A stretch of DNA of 35,767 bases from Planctomycetota bacterium. Lineage in GTDB: Bacteria; Planctomycetota; Phycisphaerae; WQYP01. The stretch lies in NCBI GenBank assembly GCA_021804985.1, contig JAJZGD010000007.1, positions 1 to 35,767 of the forward strand, read 5' to 3'. The translations under genes were made by a program, and so were the position numbers. Positions 1 through 8,731 of this stretch are shown in pieces. The notes under the pieces were generated by a model that was given only the letters and a program-made list of their open reading frames with translations, was not told the DNA's origin and searched no databases. The stretch's first letter is position 1; each line of letters starts with the position of its first letter.

Positions 1-33
1 CGCCGCCCCGCGCCGGGTCCCAAAAAGCACGCC

Positions 34-163
34 GCCCCGCCTGCTTTGTTGTCGGATCTCGCTGACTCATTATTCAGAGTCGGCTCGATCCTCCGCCGCG
101 CATTCGGGACGTTTCAGACCCATCCCAATCCCGGCCATTACTCGGACAGGATTCAGGAGCCTG
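34..163. repeat. Dispersed repeat A, left copy
   Basis: About 130 bp that recur in the same orientation at 35483-35625, with a few substitutions and a ~12 bp indel. The right part of the unit contains ATTACTCGGACAGG followed by ATTCAGGAGCCTG, which are two opposed ends of the MITE-like family seen elsewhere in the window. Similarity to the right-hand copy stops at about 163. The unit covers the last ~31 codons and the stop codon of the minus-strand glycosyltransferase gene. Seen directly by comparing the two stretches. Confidence 0.85.
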
Positions 164-1134
164 CCGGCCGCCCGGGCCAGGAAGGCCCTGCACCGCCGAA
201 GCGTCCTTTGCACCGGATGGAAGCGATAATAATGATGGCGAAGCGAATTGAGGCGCACCGCCAGCGCGTTGCTGATGGCCGTAGGGGGCTCGCCATGCCT
301 ACTGGCTGTACACGTGGCAGTTTGAGAAAGGAGCAATTCAAGCTCGGCAAGCTGCGAGCTCGCGTCGAGCGGGGCACTCCCCCGCATCAGGCTCGCCAAG
401 GCCATGTGAATGGGGGCGACGGCGCCGGCGCCGGTCGCCCAGGCAATATTTTCAGATGCCAGCATAATGCAGCGCGATTCAAAAACTTCCGTGCGACACA
501 TACTGGCCGGATGTTCCCGATAAACCTGCAAAATCTCCGGCAGATTGGCCATCTTAAAGCGGCGCGACATCCGTGACCAAAGCTCAAAATCTTCATGCCG
601 CCGGCTCTCCAGCGTCGTATACGCGCCCACCGCTTCGATGGCCGATCGGCGCATCATCACAGAGCTATGAACCAAATAATTATCAAAATGCATTTCAAAT
701 GCCAGCGACAGACAATCGCACGGATGCCGATGGAAACGCCCGCTCGGCCCCTCCTCCAGCCATATCTCCGCCGCTGTGCCAACAAGTGCCACCTCCGGAT
801 GCGCGTGCAGATAGGCCACCTGCTTTTCAAAGCGATGCGGCAGCGCAATGTCGTCGGCATCCTGCCGGGCCAGCAGCGTGCCGCGAGAAAGCTCAATCGC
901 ACGGTTGAGGGTGCGCGCCATGCCCTGATTGGGCTGGCGAAAAAAGCGAATGCGTTCGTCGCGGTAGCCTTCGACAATGGCCGCCGTACCATCCCTGGAT
1001 CCATCATCAATAATGATGAATTCAAAATCGCCAAAGCTCTGGCCCAGAATCGACTCGATCGCCGGCGCCAGATAGGCCGCCGCGTTGTACGCCGGCATAA
1101 GTACGCTGATAGTCGGTTGACGCATCTCGGCCAC
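70..1134 (-). CDS. Family 2 glycosyltransferase
   Basis: Transfers a sugar from a nucleotide-sugar donor to an unknown acceptor, probably in surface glycan assembly at the cytoplasmic face of the membrane. The 354-residue product has a GT-A N-terminus: ISVLMPAYNAAAYL near residue 9, DDGS at 43-46, and the metal- and nucleotide-binding DADD at 92-95. No transmembrane segment is evident. The start is GTG at 1134; an in-frame ATG at 1125 (residue 4) is equally possible and neither has a clear ribosome binding site. The last ~31 residues (from about RLLNPVRV to the stop) are encoded by dispersed repeat A, so the native C-terminus has probably been replaced or extended. Acceptor and donor cannot be assigned. 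Family assignment is firm, specificity unknown. Confidence 0.9.
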   Translation of the reverse strand: MAEMRQPTISVLMPAYNAAAYLAPAIESILGQSFGDFEFIIIDDGSRDGTAAIVEGYRDERIRFFRQPNQGMARTLNRAIELSRGTLLARQDADDIALPHRFEKQVAYLHAHPEVALVGTAAEIWLEEGPSGRFHRHPCDCLSLAFEMHFDNYLVHSSVMMRRSAIEAVGAYTTLESRRHEDFELWSRMSRRFKMANLPEILQVYREHPASMCRTEVFESRCIMLASENIAWATGAGAVAPIHMALASLMRGSAPLDASSQLAELELLLSQTATCTASRHGEPPTAISNALAVRLNSLRHHYYRFHPVQRTLRRCRAFLARAAGRLLNPVRVMAGIGMGLKRPECAAEDRADSE

Positions 1135-1315
1135 GCTTTATTACATGGTTCTTCAAAGCTTCTCGACCTGATTATATACCAGCCCGCACCGAATAAAATA
1201 CAAGCATCGTTTCATCATGATGCGTTGTGCGGCGCAACAATCTCACAACATCATGGCGCGCCAGTAATCGCCAATGCCAGCCGAGTAGTTTATCCGCTCG
1301 GAATGAATGCATCCT

Positions 1316-1472
1316 CGCGCCCAACCATGTTTAGCCGGCCAGCCTGCTTTACCGCTCCCCGTCGGCCGGCGGCTTATCGGCGCGGTATGGTTGCAGAGAG
1401 TATTTCTCAGGAATCATGCTGCGGCATGATATGATTATTTAATATCTCACGCAGAGCAGGGAAGACGCAGAG
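1316..1472. repeat. Dispersed repeat B copy 1, left part (interrupted by IS110)
   Basis: This matches 7613-7770 almost base for base, including GCCTGCTTTACCGC, GGTTGCAGAGAGTATTTCTC and the ending ATATCTCACGCAGAG. The match breaks at 1472 and resumes at 2733, where the downstream half (2733-2780) matches 7771-7818. The unit is therefore split by a ~1260 bp insertion. The stretch from 1135 to 1315 before it holds no gene or structure that I recognise. Confidence 0.85.
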
Positions 1473-1487
1473 CGGCTGTGTTGGATG

Positions 1488-2840
<1,353 letters not shown>

Positions 2841-2885
2841 TTAGCCGACGGCATGGTGCCGCCGCGAGTTAATCCGGCCAGGCTC

Positions 2886-3848
2886 CTACGGCCGCTTTAA
2901 TACTGCCAGCTGCGCCCGAAGGACCCCGGCCGCAGCGGCGAGCTGCTTAAGGCGGCTTTTCAAAATAGCTATTTTTATTTTTCGTGTCGGCGGGCTCTCA
3001 AGTCGAATCATCCCGTGGGCCAAGAGCACACGCACCATCTCGGCCACCGGCGCCGGCAACAACTTAAGATGGCCCGGCTCAATAATATAACGGCGGCCGC
3101 GATATCCGATCACTACATGCTCATATCCAAATATGTCAATCCAGCGAGTTAATGTCATGGGAACTCTCTGCGCAGTTTTAGCCGCCGCCATGGGTGCGGC
3201 CATCTGCATGCCCCCGCCCACAACGTTCATCGGAATGCCCGGCCCAAGCAGCAGGCGGCGCGGCGGCAGCACCATCCGCGATTTTTCCAACGCTGCGGCC
3301 ACGGCCGCCGGCCGCACGCCGGGCACAATGCGAATGTTTTGCGTATGACCGGCGCGCATAATTTGCAGCTCGCATGGCATGGGCACGCCCGCCTTTTTTG
3401 CGCTGGCCGCGACAATAAGCTGCAGGGGTGAATTCAATGCACTTCCGTTGATGGCCGTAATCAGGTCGCCGGGAATGAGGCCGGCTTTGGCGGCGGGGCT
3501 GCCCGACACTACCGCCTCCACCAGCATGCCTTGACGGGCGTGAAGGCCCAATAACCGGCCGAACACCGGCGGAATCCCTTGCACCACCACACCAAACCAG
3601 CGTGCCGGCCCATGCGGGGCGTTATGCTGTGGAATAGCACGGGCATTGGCGGCTGCCGCCACGTGCTCAGGCTTCGCCTGTGGGCCGCCATGCGCTGCCC
3701 CGGCGGCCAACACCGGCGCGGCGCCGCACACCGCTGCAAACACCAGCAGCCAGACAAAACGGCCAACGCGCACCGCCGCCGCAGCAGCCCGGGGGGCGAG
3801 CCGCCCTGGATAGCACAGACACCAATTGAGATGCTTATACATAGTCAT
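2886..3848 (-). CDS. Membrane-anchored or secreted PDZ-domain protein
   Basis: A 320-residue protein of unknown exact role. Residues 1-30 are arginine- and alanine-rich, followed by a hydrophobic segment (about 31-49) that is either a signal peptide or an N-terminal anchor, so the rest lies in the periplasm. A PDZ domain spans about 84-177, with GMLVEAVVSGSPAAKAGLIPGDLITAING split around its peptide-binding groove. No serine-protease triad accompanies it, so it is not a DegP-type protease. The C-terminal 120 residues, from TRWIDIFGYEHVVIGYRGRRY onward, are unassigned and end in a basic helix. Its ATG lies 3 bases after the TGA of the anti-sigma gene and has no ribosome binding site of its own, so translation is probably coupled. 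Context suggests a role in signalling or stress response together with the sigma/anti-sigma pair; that is inference. Confidence 0.75.
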   Translation of the reverse strand: MTMYKHLNWCLCYPGRLAPRAAAAAVRVGRFVWLLVFAAVCGAAPVLAAGAAHGGPQAKPEHVAAAANARAIPQHNAPHGPARWFGVVVQGIPPVFGRLLGLHARQGMLVEAVVSGSPAAKAGLIPGDLITAINGSALNSPLQLIVAASAKKAGVPMPCELQIMRAGHTQNIRIVPGVRPAAVAAALEKSRMVLPPRRLLLGPGIPMNVVGGGMQMAAPMAAAKTAQRVPMTLTRWIDIFGYEHVVIGYRGRRYIIEPGHLKLLPAPVAEMVRVLLAHGMIRLESPPTRKIKIAILKSRLKQLAAAAGVLRAQLAVLKRP

Positions 3849-3851
3849 ATA

Positions 3852-4481
3852 TCAATAAATTGGCCGATCGCCTGCGTTCACCGGCACGATCGGATAGGCC
3901 ATGATCCGATTGGAACCACGCGGCACCAGCAGCACCCGGTGGGCCGCCTGACGGATATTGGCGCCATTTGAAATTGGCCCGGGCATATAGTTGCCGCCTA
4001 ATACCTGCGAAACCGGCGCATTGAAAAAGTGAATGTGGTGCCGCGCCGAATCGGCCGCCAGCGTCCTGGCAATGGGCACCGCCGGCTGCGGCTTGATCAC
4101 CGCCGCCGTGGGCGATTGGCGCCGCGACATAAACAGGCCCGCAGCGCCCGCAACAATCATCAACATCGCTGCCACCCGCAGCGCCGGATACAAGCGGTAG
4201 GCGATTCCCCTGGGTTCTTCGCGCTTTTTCACGACCGAAGCCCCCATCCATTCACGCACCGCCCGGCGTTCCACCTGCCGCTGCAAAAAGCGGATGCCAA
4301 CTCGGCGCCAACCTGCCGGTTCGCTCTCAATACGCTGCAAATATTGCCGCCGCCGCTGGTCATCGAGTTCATCATCCACCAACGCATCAAGCTCGGCGTC
4401 ATCGGCCAGAGGGCCCGCACTGTTGCCGGCGCCGGGGCCGCTTCGGCCGGGGGTGTTTTCACCGTGCATCCAGGTAAACAT
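3852..4481 (-). CDS. Putative membrane anti-sigma factor
   Basis: Predicted partner that holds the upstream ECF sigma factor at the membrane. The 209-residue product has a charged N-terminal cytoplasmic part (LDALVDDELDDQRRRQYLQRI, then REEPR) like anti-sigma domains, one transmembrane segment at about residues 103-121 (ALRVAAMLMIVAGAAGLFM), and a periplasmic tail of about 85 residues. The zinc-binding HxxxCxxC motif of ZAS anti-sigma factors is not present. The ATG at 4481 is preferred because GGGAG lies about 10 bases upstream; a GTG at 4589 also has AGGA before it but would add an arginine- and glycine-rich leader that looks non-coding. It lies 138 bp after the sigma gene and 3 bp before the PDZ gene. 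Function rests on position and topology rather than a clear family signature. Confidence 0.65.
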   Translation of the reverse strand: MFTWMHGENTPGRSGPGAGNSAGPLADDAELDALVDDELDDQRRRQYLQRIESEPAGWRRVGIRFLQRQVERRAVREWMGASVVKKREEPRGIAYRLYPALRVAAMLMIVAGAAGLFMSRRQSPTAAVIKPQPAVPIARTLAADSARHHIHFFNAPVSQVLGGNYMPGPISNGANIRQAAHRVLLVPRGSNRIMAYPIVPVNAGDRPIY

Positions 4482-4619
4482 AATTGGCAAACTCCCAAAT
4501 ATAGATCGCATCGCCTTACCGTGTCGGCAACCGCCGCGCCACCCAACTCCCGCCGCGCCGCACCGCAACAGGGGCGGCCTTCTGCGCACGGCTTCCTACA
4601 GATCGGCGAATGGGCACCC

Positions 4620-5180
4620 TCAGGCGGCAAACTGTTCGTTAAGCAAGCTCCGCATTTTCTGGCGGGCCCGAAACAAGCGCATCTCAATTACCGGCACCGT
4701 AACGCCCAAGCGCGATGCAATTTCCTTGTAACTGCAATCATCCACATGTTTCATCATCAGCAGTTCGGCATCGCGTGTGGGCATCATCTGCAGCGCCCGG
4801 CGCAGAAGCAGCGCCCGTTCTCCGCTGAGCAAAACTTGCAGTGGGTCCGGCCCGCCGATGGAATCGCTTCGCCCGTGCCGCAGGGCTTGCATCTCAGCCG
4901 CCTCGTTAACGCGTTTACGCGCCCGCCCCAGCGACCGCCGATGCATCAAGGCCGCGCGAACCGTCAACCGGTAAAGCCACGGCTTGGCCTTTTCCGGCGA
5001 TTGCAGGGTGCCCCAGTTTCGCATGGCCGCGGCCGCCACATCCTGCATCACATCATCCGCACCATCGGTGGTGCGCAGCCGTGCCACCGCCACCGCCTTT
5101 AGCCAATGGCCGTAAAGCGCCAGCGCCTCGAGCGGAGACGCCGGTATCACCGGGGCTGCAGCCTCCTGCGGTGCCGCCAT
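4620..5180 (-). CDS. ECF RNA polymerase sigma factor (sigma-70 family)
   Basis: Directs RNA polymerase to a specific promoter set. The 186 residues fit the ECF class, with only regions 2 and 4. Region 2 covers about 22-88 (DGADDVMQDVAAAAMRNW, then KPWLYRLTVRAALMHRR). Region 4 covers about 125-180, with LLMMKHVDDCSYKEIASRLGV and the helix-turn-helix TVPVIEMRLFRARQKM. The ATG at 5180 is well supported by AGGGAGGTG 9 bases upstream. It is the first gene of a three-gene minus-strand cluster followed by a predicted anti-sigma protein and a PDZ protein, the usual layout of a membrane-signalled ECF system. A possible autoregulated promoter lies at 5240-5269. The subfamily cannot be named from the sequence alone. 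Confidence 0.9.
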   Translation of the reverse strand: MAAPQEAAAPVIPASPLEALALYGHWLKAVAVARLRTTDGADDVMQDVAAAAMRNWGTLQSPEKAKPWLYRLTVRAALMHRRSLGRARKRVNEAAEMQALRHGRSDSIGGPDPLQVLLSGERALLLRRALQMMPTRDAELLMMKHVDDCSYKEIASRLGVTVPVIEMRLFRARQKMRSLLNEQFAA

Positions 5181-5239
5181 CGAAATAACACCTCCCTATT
5201 TGCGGCCGGAACAACGGCCTTTCGCAGCCCGGCGTCCTC

Positions 5240-5269
5240 TATATAGTACGTTGCCGGCGGTATGGTTAT
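5240..5269 (-). promoter_or_regulatory. Possible promoter of the sigma cluster
   Basis: On the minus strand, ATAACC (plus 5264-5269) is followed 18 bp later by TATATA (plus 5240-5245), about 60 bp upstream of the sigma start codon. The AAC core in the -35 position is typical of ECF-recognised promoters, which would suit autoregulation. The match is weak and based on inspection only. Confidence 0.25.
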
Positions 5270-5443
5270 CTTTCCCGCATGCGCCACTCACTGCGGCCCG
5301 CGCCGCGCCACTCGGACAGATTCCTACGCCCTTATTTATCGGATTGCCGGCCCGCCTGCCGCCAGCTTGGTCCAAACCCTATAATATCCCCATCATAGGT
5401 TCCGATGCCGGCACGTTGTGCCTCAATAAAGGAAAACACGCAT

Positions 5444-6613
5444 TTGACCAATCATTTAACCCCACCCCGCACGCCCGATTTTTTAAAGGCCGCCGCCCCC
5501 AGGCTGATTCCCTACGGCACCAGCGGCATGCTGGCGGAAGATTATGGCAACCCGGCCGCCGAGTATGCCGCACTTATGCATGGCACGGGTTTGATATGGG
5601 CTTCGTACCGGGCGGCGCTGAAAGTGGAGGGCAAAGACCGGCTGAAATTTCTCAACCATCTGCTCACGCAAGATATTAAAACCATGCCGACCGGTGCAGT
5701 CCACTACAGCTATCTGCTGAATATCAAGGGCCGCATCATTGCGGACATGCAGGTGCTTGCACTCGCGGACGAAACGCTTCTCGATGTGGATACGCGTGTG
5801 CTGGCCCCGCTTCTGCAAACGCTCGACCGCTACCTGTTTGCTGATGATGTATCGCTGCAGGATATGTCCGCGCATTACACCCGGTTTACGCTCGCCGGCC
5901 CCCAAAGCGAGCAAGCGCTCGCTGATGCCCTTCCCGAATGCCGGCTTCCGCTTCTAAGCGCGGTGCAGCCGTACGCGGCTCTCTGTGGATGGATATATCG
6001 CACCGATTTGCTCGGCGTGCCGACGTGGGAAGTGGCTGTTGCCGGCAGCCGGGCCGGTGATTTTTGGTCGCATCTCACTGCAGCAACCGCTGGCAAACCC
6101 GCCACGCCGGTCGGTTGGTCCGCATTTAACGCCGCACGCATCAAGGCGGGCCTGCCGTGGTTTGGCATCGACATCACTGACCAACATCTGCCGATGGAAA
6201 CCGGCCCCGCCTACCACCGCGCCGTGCACCTGAGCAAAGGGTGTTATGTGGGGCAGGAAGTGGTGGCGCGAATGCACTCGCATAAAACGGTGGCCCGCGC
6301 GCTGATGGCCATGGAATTTGCCGGCCCCGTCGCGCCCAGCGCTGGCGCCCCGCTTTATGATGGTGAAATGGTGGTTGGCAACCTCACAAGTGCGGCGCCC
6401 AACCCCGATAGGCCCGGCTGGTTTTGTGCGATGGGTTATGTAAAAAAAATCCATGCGGTAAATGGCAAGGTGCTCGCTATCCAAATGGATCCGGCTGACG
6501 GCACGCCGACGGACCATCCTGCGGGGCAGCCGGTGGATCACCCGATGGATACTCTGATGGATCATCGGCGCCGCCCCGTGCTGCTTTCCGATTTGGCCGG
6601 CGCCAAAAACTGA
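5444..6613 (+). CDS. ygfZ: YgfZ/GcvT-like folate-binding protein
   Basis: Tetrahydrofolate-dependent helper in maturation or repair of iron-sulfur proteins, cytoplasmic. The signature KGCYVGQE is present with its conserved cysteine near residue 267, followed by RMHSHKTVARAL. The N-terminal part has the GcvT-like fold pattern (LKVEGKDRLKFLNHLLTQDI, then GRIIADMQVL and ALAGPQ-like FTLAGPQSE). The start is taken as TTG at 5444 because AAAGGAAAA lies just upstream; an in-frame ATG at 5405 has no good ribosome binding site. The C-terminal tail carries a short degenerate repeat, TDHP, VDHP, MDH, which is unusual. A TATAAT box at 5380-5385 lacks a clear -35. MqnD follows 84 bp downstream on the same strand. 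Confidence 0.88.
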   Translation: MTNHLTPPRTPDFLKAAAPRLIPYGTSGMLAEDYGNPAAEYAALMHGTGLIWASYRAALKVEGKDRLKFLNHLLTQDIKTMPTGAVHYSYLLNIKGRIIADMQVLALADETLLDVDTRVLAPLLQTLDRYLFADDVSLQDMSAHYTRFTLAGPQSEQALADALPECRLPLLSAVQPYAALCGWIYRTDLLGVPTWEVAVAGSRAGDFWSHLTAATAGKPATPVGWSAFNAARIKAGLPWFGIDITDQHLPMETGPAYHRAVHLSKGCYVGQEVVARMHSHKTVARALMAMEFAGPVAPSAGAPLYDGEMVVGNLTSAAPNPDRPGWFCAMGYVKKIHAVNGKVLAIQMDPADGTPTDHPAGQPVDHPMDTLMDHRRRPVLLSDLAGAKN

Positions 6614-6697
6614 CCACGCCCGGCCAGTAGCCCGTGCCCGCCACAGGCAGTATCCTGCGTGCGGCCCCATGGCGCCAAAATTTTCGGAGTTCCGTTC

Positions 6698-7561
6698 ATG
6701 CCCCCTGCCGCCCCCACCGCCCATACGCCCGCCAAACTCCTTCGCCTCGGCCACAGCCCGGATCCCGATGATGCCTTTATGTTTTACGGGCTTGCCACCG
6801 GGCGGCTTTCAAGCGGGCCTTACCGCTTTGAGCACATCCTCGAGGATATTCAAACCCTTAACGAGCGCGCCACCCGCGGCGAGCTTGAAATTACCGCCAT
6901 CAGCCTGCACGCCTATCCCTACGTTCAAGACCGATACGCCCTGATGGCCTGCGGCTGCTCCATGGGCGAAAATTACGGCCCTATGGTGGTTGCGAAACAA
7001 AACTTCAACATTGAAGAACTTAAACATCAACGCATTGCCATCCCCGGAAAATTGACCACTGCCTTCCTGACGCTGCAATTGTTGCTCGGCCGGGCGCTCA
7101 ATACGGTGGTGGTGCCGTTTGATCAGATACTGCATTTTGTGCAAACCGGACAGGCCGACGCCGGCCTGATCATCCACGAAGGGCAACTCACCTATCAGAA
7201 TAATGGGCTGATCTGCTGTGTGGATCTCGGGCGATGGTGGCAGCAAACCACCGGCCTGCCGCTGCCGCTGGGTGTGAATGTTATTCGGCGCGATCTCGGC
7301 CAACCGATGATGGCGGAGGTGGCGGCTCTGCTGAAGGCGAGCATCGCCTTTTCACTTGACCATCGGGAAGATGCCGTTCGGCATGCGCTAACCTACGCGC
7401 GAGATATGGATGCGGCATTGGCCGATCAATTTGTGGGGATGTATGTCAATCATTGGACGCTGGATTTCGGCCCGCGCGGCCGGCAGGCGGTTCATGCGAT
7501 TTTAAATGCCGGCGCCGAGGCCGGCCTTGTTCCGGCCTGCACCACGCTTGAATTTGTATAG
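6698..7561 (+). CDS. mqnD: 1,4-dihydroxy-6-naphthoate synthase (MqnD)
   Basis: Converts cyclic dehypoxanthine futalosine to 1,4-dihydroxy-6-naphthoate in the futalosine pathway of menaquinone synthesis. The N-terminus reads LRLGHSPDPDDAFMFYGLATG, then ILEDIQTLNERA, both characteristic of MqnD, and the protein has the periplasmic-binding-protein-like fold common to MqnA and MqnD (IAIPGKLTTAFLTLQLLLG, ADAGLIIHEGQLTY). The length of 287 residues is normal. The ATG at 6698 is preferred over an upstream in-frame ATG at 6659 because GGAG lies 8 bases before it. No other mqn gene is in the window, so the pathway genes are probably scattered, as is common. It is followed by repeat B copy 2. Confidence 0.9.
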   Translation: MPPAAPTAHTPAKLLRLGHSPDPDDAFMFYGLATGRLSSGPYRFEHILEDIQTLNERATRGELEITAISLHAYPYVQDRYALMACGCSMGENYGPMVVAKQNFNIEELKHQRIAIPGKLTTAFLTLQLLLGRALNTVVVPFDQILHFVQTGQADAGLIIHEGQLTYQNNGLICCVDLGRWWQQTTGLPLPLGVNVIRRDLGQPMMAEVAALLKASIAFSLDHREDAVRHALTYARDMDAALADQFVGMYVNHWTLDFGPRGRQAVHAILNAGAEAGLVPACTTLEFV

Positions 7562-7601
7562 CCATCCGCTCGTAGAACCGCGCCTCGCACGCGGCCGGTC
7601 A

Positions 7602-7818
7602 CCCCCCCCCCCCGCGCCCAACCATGTTTAGCCGGCCAGCCTGCTTTACCGCGCCCCGTCGGCCGGCGGCTTATCCGCGCGGTATGGTTGCAGAGAGTAT
7701 TTCTCAGGAATCATGCCTCCGGCATGATGTGATTATTTAATATCTCACGCAGAGAATAAAAGACGCAGAGAACGACGACGGGGCGCGGCCACCAGGGTGG
7801 CCGGCGAAATGCGGCGGC
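7602..7818. repeat. Dispersed repeat B copy 2 (intact), with C12 run
   Basis: A run of 12 C residues (7602-7613) leads into an uninterrupted copy of repeat B from 7613 to 7818. It is nearly identical to 1316-1472 joined to 2733-2780 and so preserves the empty site of the IS110 element, at 7770/7771 within GACGCAGAGAACGACGACGG. It contains iterated ACGCAGAG words and GGCCACCAGGGTGGCC, a palindrome-like segment. It fills the gap between the convergent mqnD and PfpI genes; no gene is visible in it. Confidence 0.85.
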
Positions 7819-7835
7819 TCGCGGGCGGATGCGCC

Positions 7836-8411
7836 TTAATTTGCGATATGGTGTTGCGCCGCAACGTGGGCGGCGTGATTATAAAATGCGATGATCGCGC
7901 GGCAAAACGCCGGCAGATCGTCCGGGCGGCGGCTGGAAATAAAATGGCGATCCACGACCACGGCCGCATCACTCCAGATGGCACCCGCGTTGATCAAATC
8001 ATCCTGAATTCCCGGCGAGCCTGTCACCTTTACTCCGTCGTACACACCGGCGGAAATTGCCATCCAGCCGCCGTGACAGATGGCCGCCACCAGTTGCTGC
8101 CGCCGGGCGAATTCCTTGATCATGGTTTTGACGGTCGCATCCCGGCGCAGGCGATCCGGTGAAAAACCGCCAGCGCAGATCACACCGTCAAACATGTCGG
8201 CATTCATGTCGGCGATTGCCCGGTCGCTGCGGGCCGGGTAACCATGTTTGCCATGGTAAATCTTGCCCGCCTCCGGCCCGGCAAGCACCACGGTGGCCCC
8301 GGCCTCTTCGAGCCGGTACCTGGGGTACCAGAGTTCAAGGTCCTCATACAGATCTTCAACAAAAATGATGAAGCTTTTGCCTGATAGTGGTTTGTCGGCA
8401 GGGGGTGTCAT
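7836..8411 (-). CDS. PfpI/DJ-1 family protein (class I glutamine amidotransferase-like)
   Basis: Member of the DJ-1/PfpI superfamily, which includes deglycases, chaperone-like proteins and peptidase-annotated proteins; the substrate is unknown. The 191-residue protein shows the nucleophile elbow AAICHGGW with C112 followed by H113, and the upstream acidic segment EDLYEDLELWYPRYRLEEAG that supplies the conserved glutamate. GGFSPDRLRRD matches the family oxyanion region. The ATG at 8411 has GAGG 7 bases upstream. It starts 9 bp after the FmdB-like gene and is probably co-transcribed with it. No signal peptide, so cytoplasmic. Confidence 0.88.
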   Translation of the reverse strand: MTPPADKPLSGKSFIIFVEDLYEDLELWYPRYRLEEAGATVVLAGPEAGKIYHGKHGYPARSDRAIADMNADMFDGVICAGGFSPDRLRRDATVKTMIKEFARRQQLVAAICHGGWMAISAGVYDGVKVTGSPGIQDDLINAGAIWSDAAVVVDRHFISSRRPDDLPAFCRAIIAFYNHAAHVAAQHHIAN

Positions 8412-8420
8412 CAGATTGCC

Positions 8421-8648
8421 TCAGCCTTGGCTGCCGCAGGATCCGGCACGTTTGCCGCAGCCACACATGCCAGTGGAAGCGGTGGGCGAGGCTTGGCTCG
8501 GGGACGATGCCTGGGCCGAAAAAACGGAAATTTTTCGAACGGTCGGGCCTTGGCACGCGGGGCAACTTTTGGGTTCGGAAGCGCTGAGGCGCGCCAAGGT
8601 CTCAAATTCTTTCCCGCACGCTTTGCAGCGGAATTCATAAATTGGCAT
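8421..8648 (-). CDS. FmdB-family zinc ribbon protein
   Basis: Small putative regulatory or structural zinc-binding protein of 75 residues. The N-terminus MPIYEFRCKACGKEFE and two CxxC pairs (C8/C11 and C29/C32) are diagnostic of the FmdB/CxxC_CxxC_SSSS family. The C-terminal half is a serine-, alanine- and glycine-rich tail with further cysteines (MCGCGKRAGSCGS), common in this family. The actual role of most members is unknown; the original FmdB was linked to formamidase and amidase regulation. The ribosome binding site is weak (GGA about 9 bases upstream). It precedes the PfpI gene by 9 bp. Confidence 0.88.
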   Translation of the reverse strand: MPIYEFRCKACGKEFETLARLSASEPKSCPACQGPTVRKISVFSAQASSPSQASPTASTGMCGCGKRAGSCGSQG

Positions 8649-8681
8649 ACGTGCGATCCGTTCTCAAAGACCAGCCATTAT

Positions 8682-8706
8682 CCGAAAGTCTAACCCGAAA
8701 GTCTAA
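8682..8706. repeat. Tandem 12-mer upstream of the FmdB-PfpI pair
   Basis: CCGAAAGTCTAA occurs twice, at 8682-8693 and 8695-8706, separated by one base, so the period is 13 bp. It lies in the 82 bp between the isochorismatase-like gene and the FmdB gene, just upstream of the latter. It could be a binding site, but only its presence is certain. Confidence 0.5.
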
Positions 8707-8731
8707 ATCGCAATTCCCACTTGGGCAACCT

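Noticed and set aside
595-1434. 279-codon plus-strand open frame opposite the glycosyltransferase
   Set aside because: It is antisense to a gene with clear GT-A motifs and has no recognisable domain; GC-rich DNA gives long antisense frames.
4029-5102. 357-codon plus-strand open frame opposite the sigma/anti-sigma genes
   Set aside because: It lies opposite an ECF sigma factor with intact regions 2 and 4, and its translation is rich in H, R, P and Q as expected for a shadow frame.
5367-5385. TTGGTC and TATAAT as a promoter for the YgfZ gene
   Set aside because: The two boxes are only 7 bp apart; the TATAAT alone is not enough to call a promoter.
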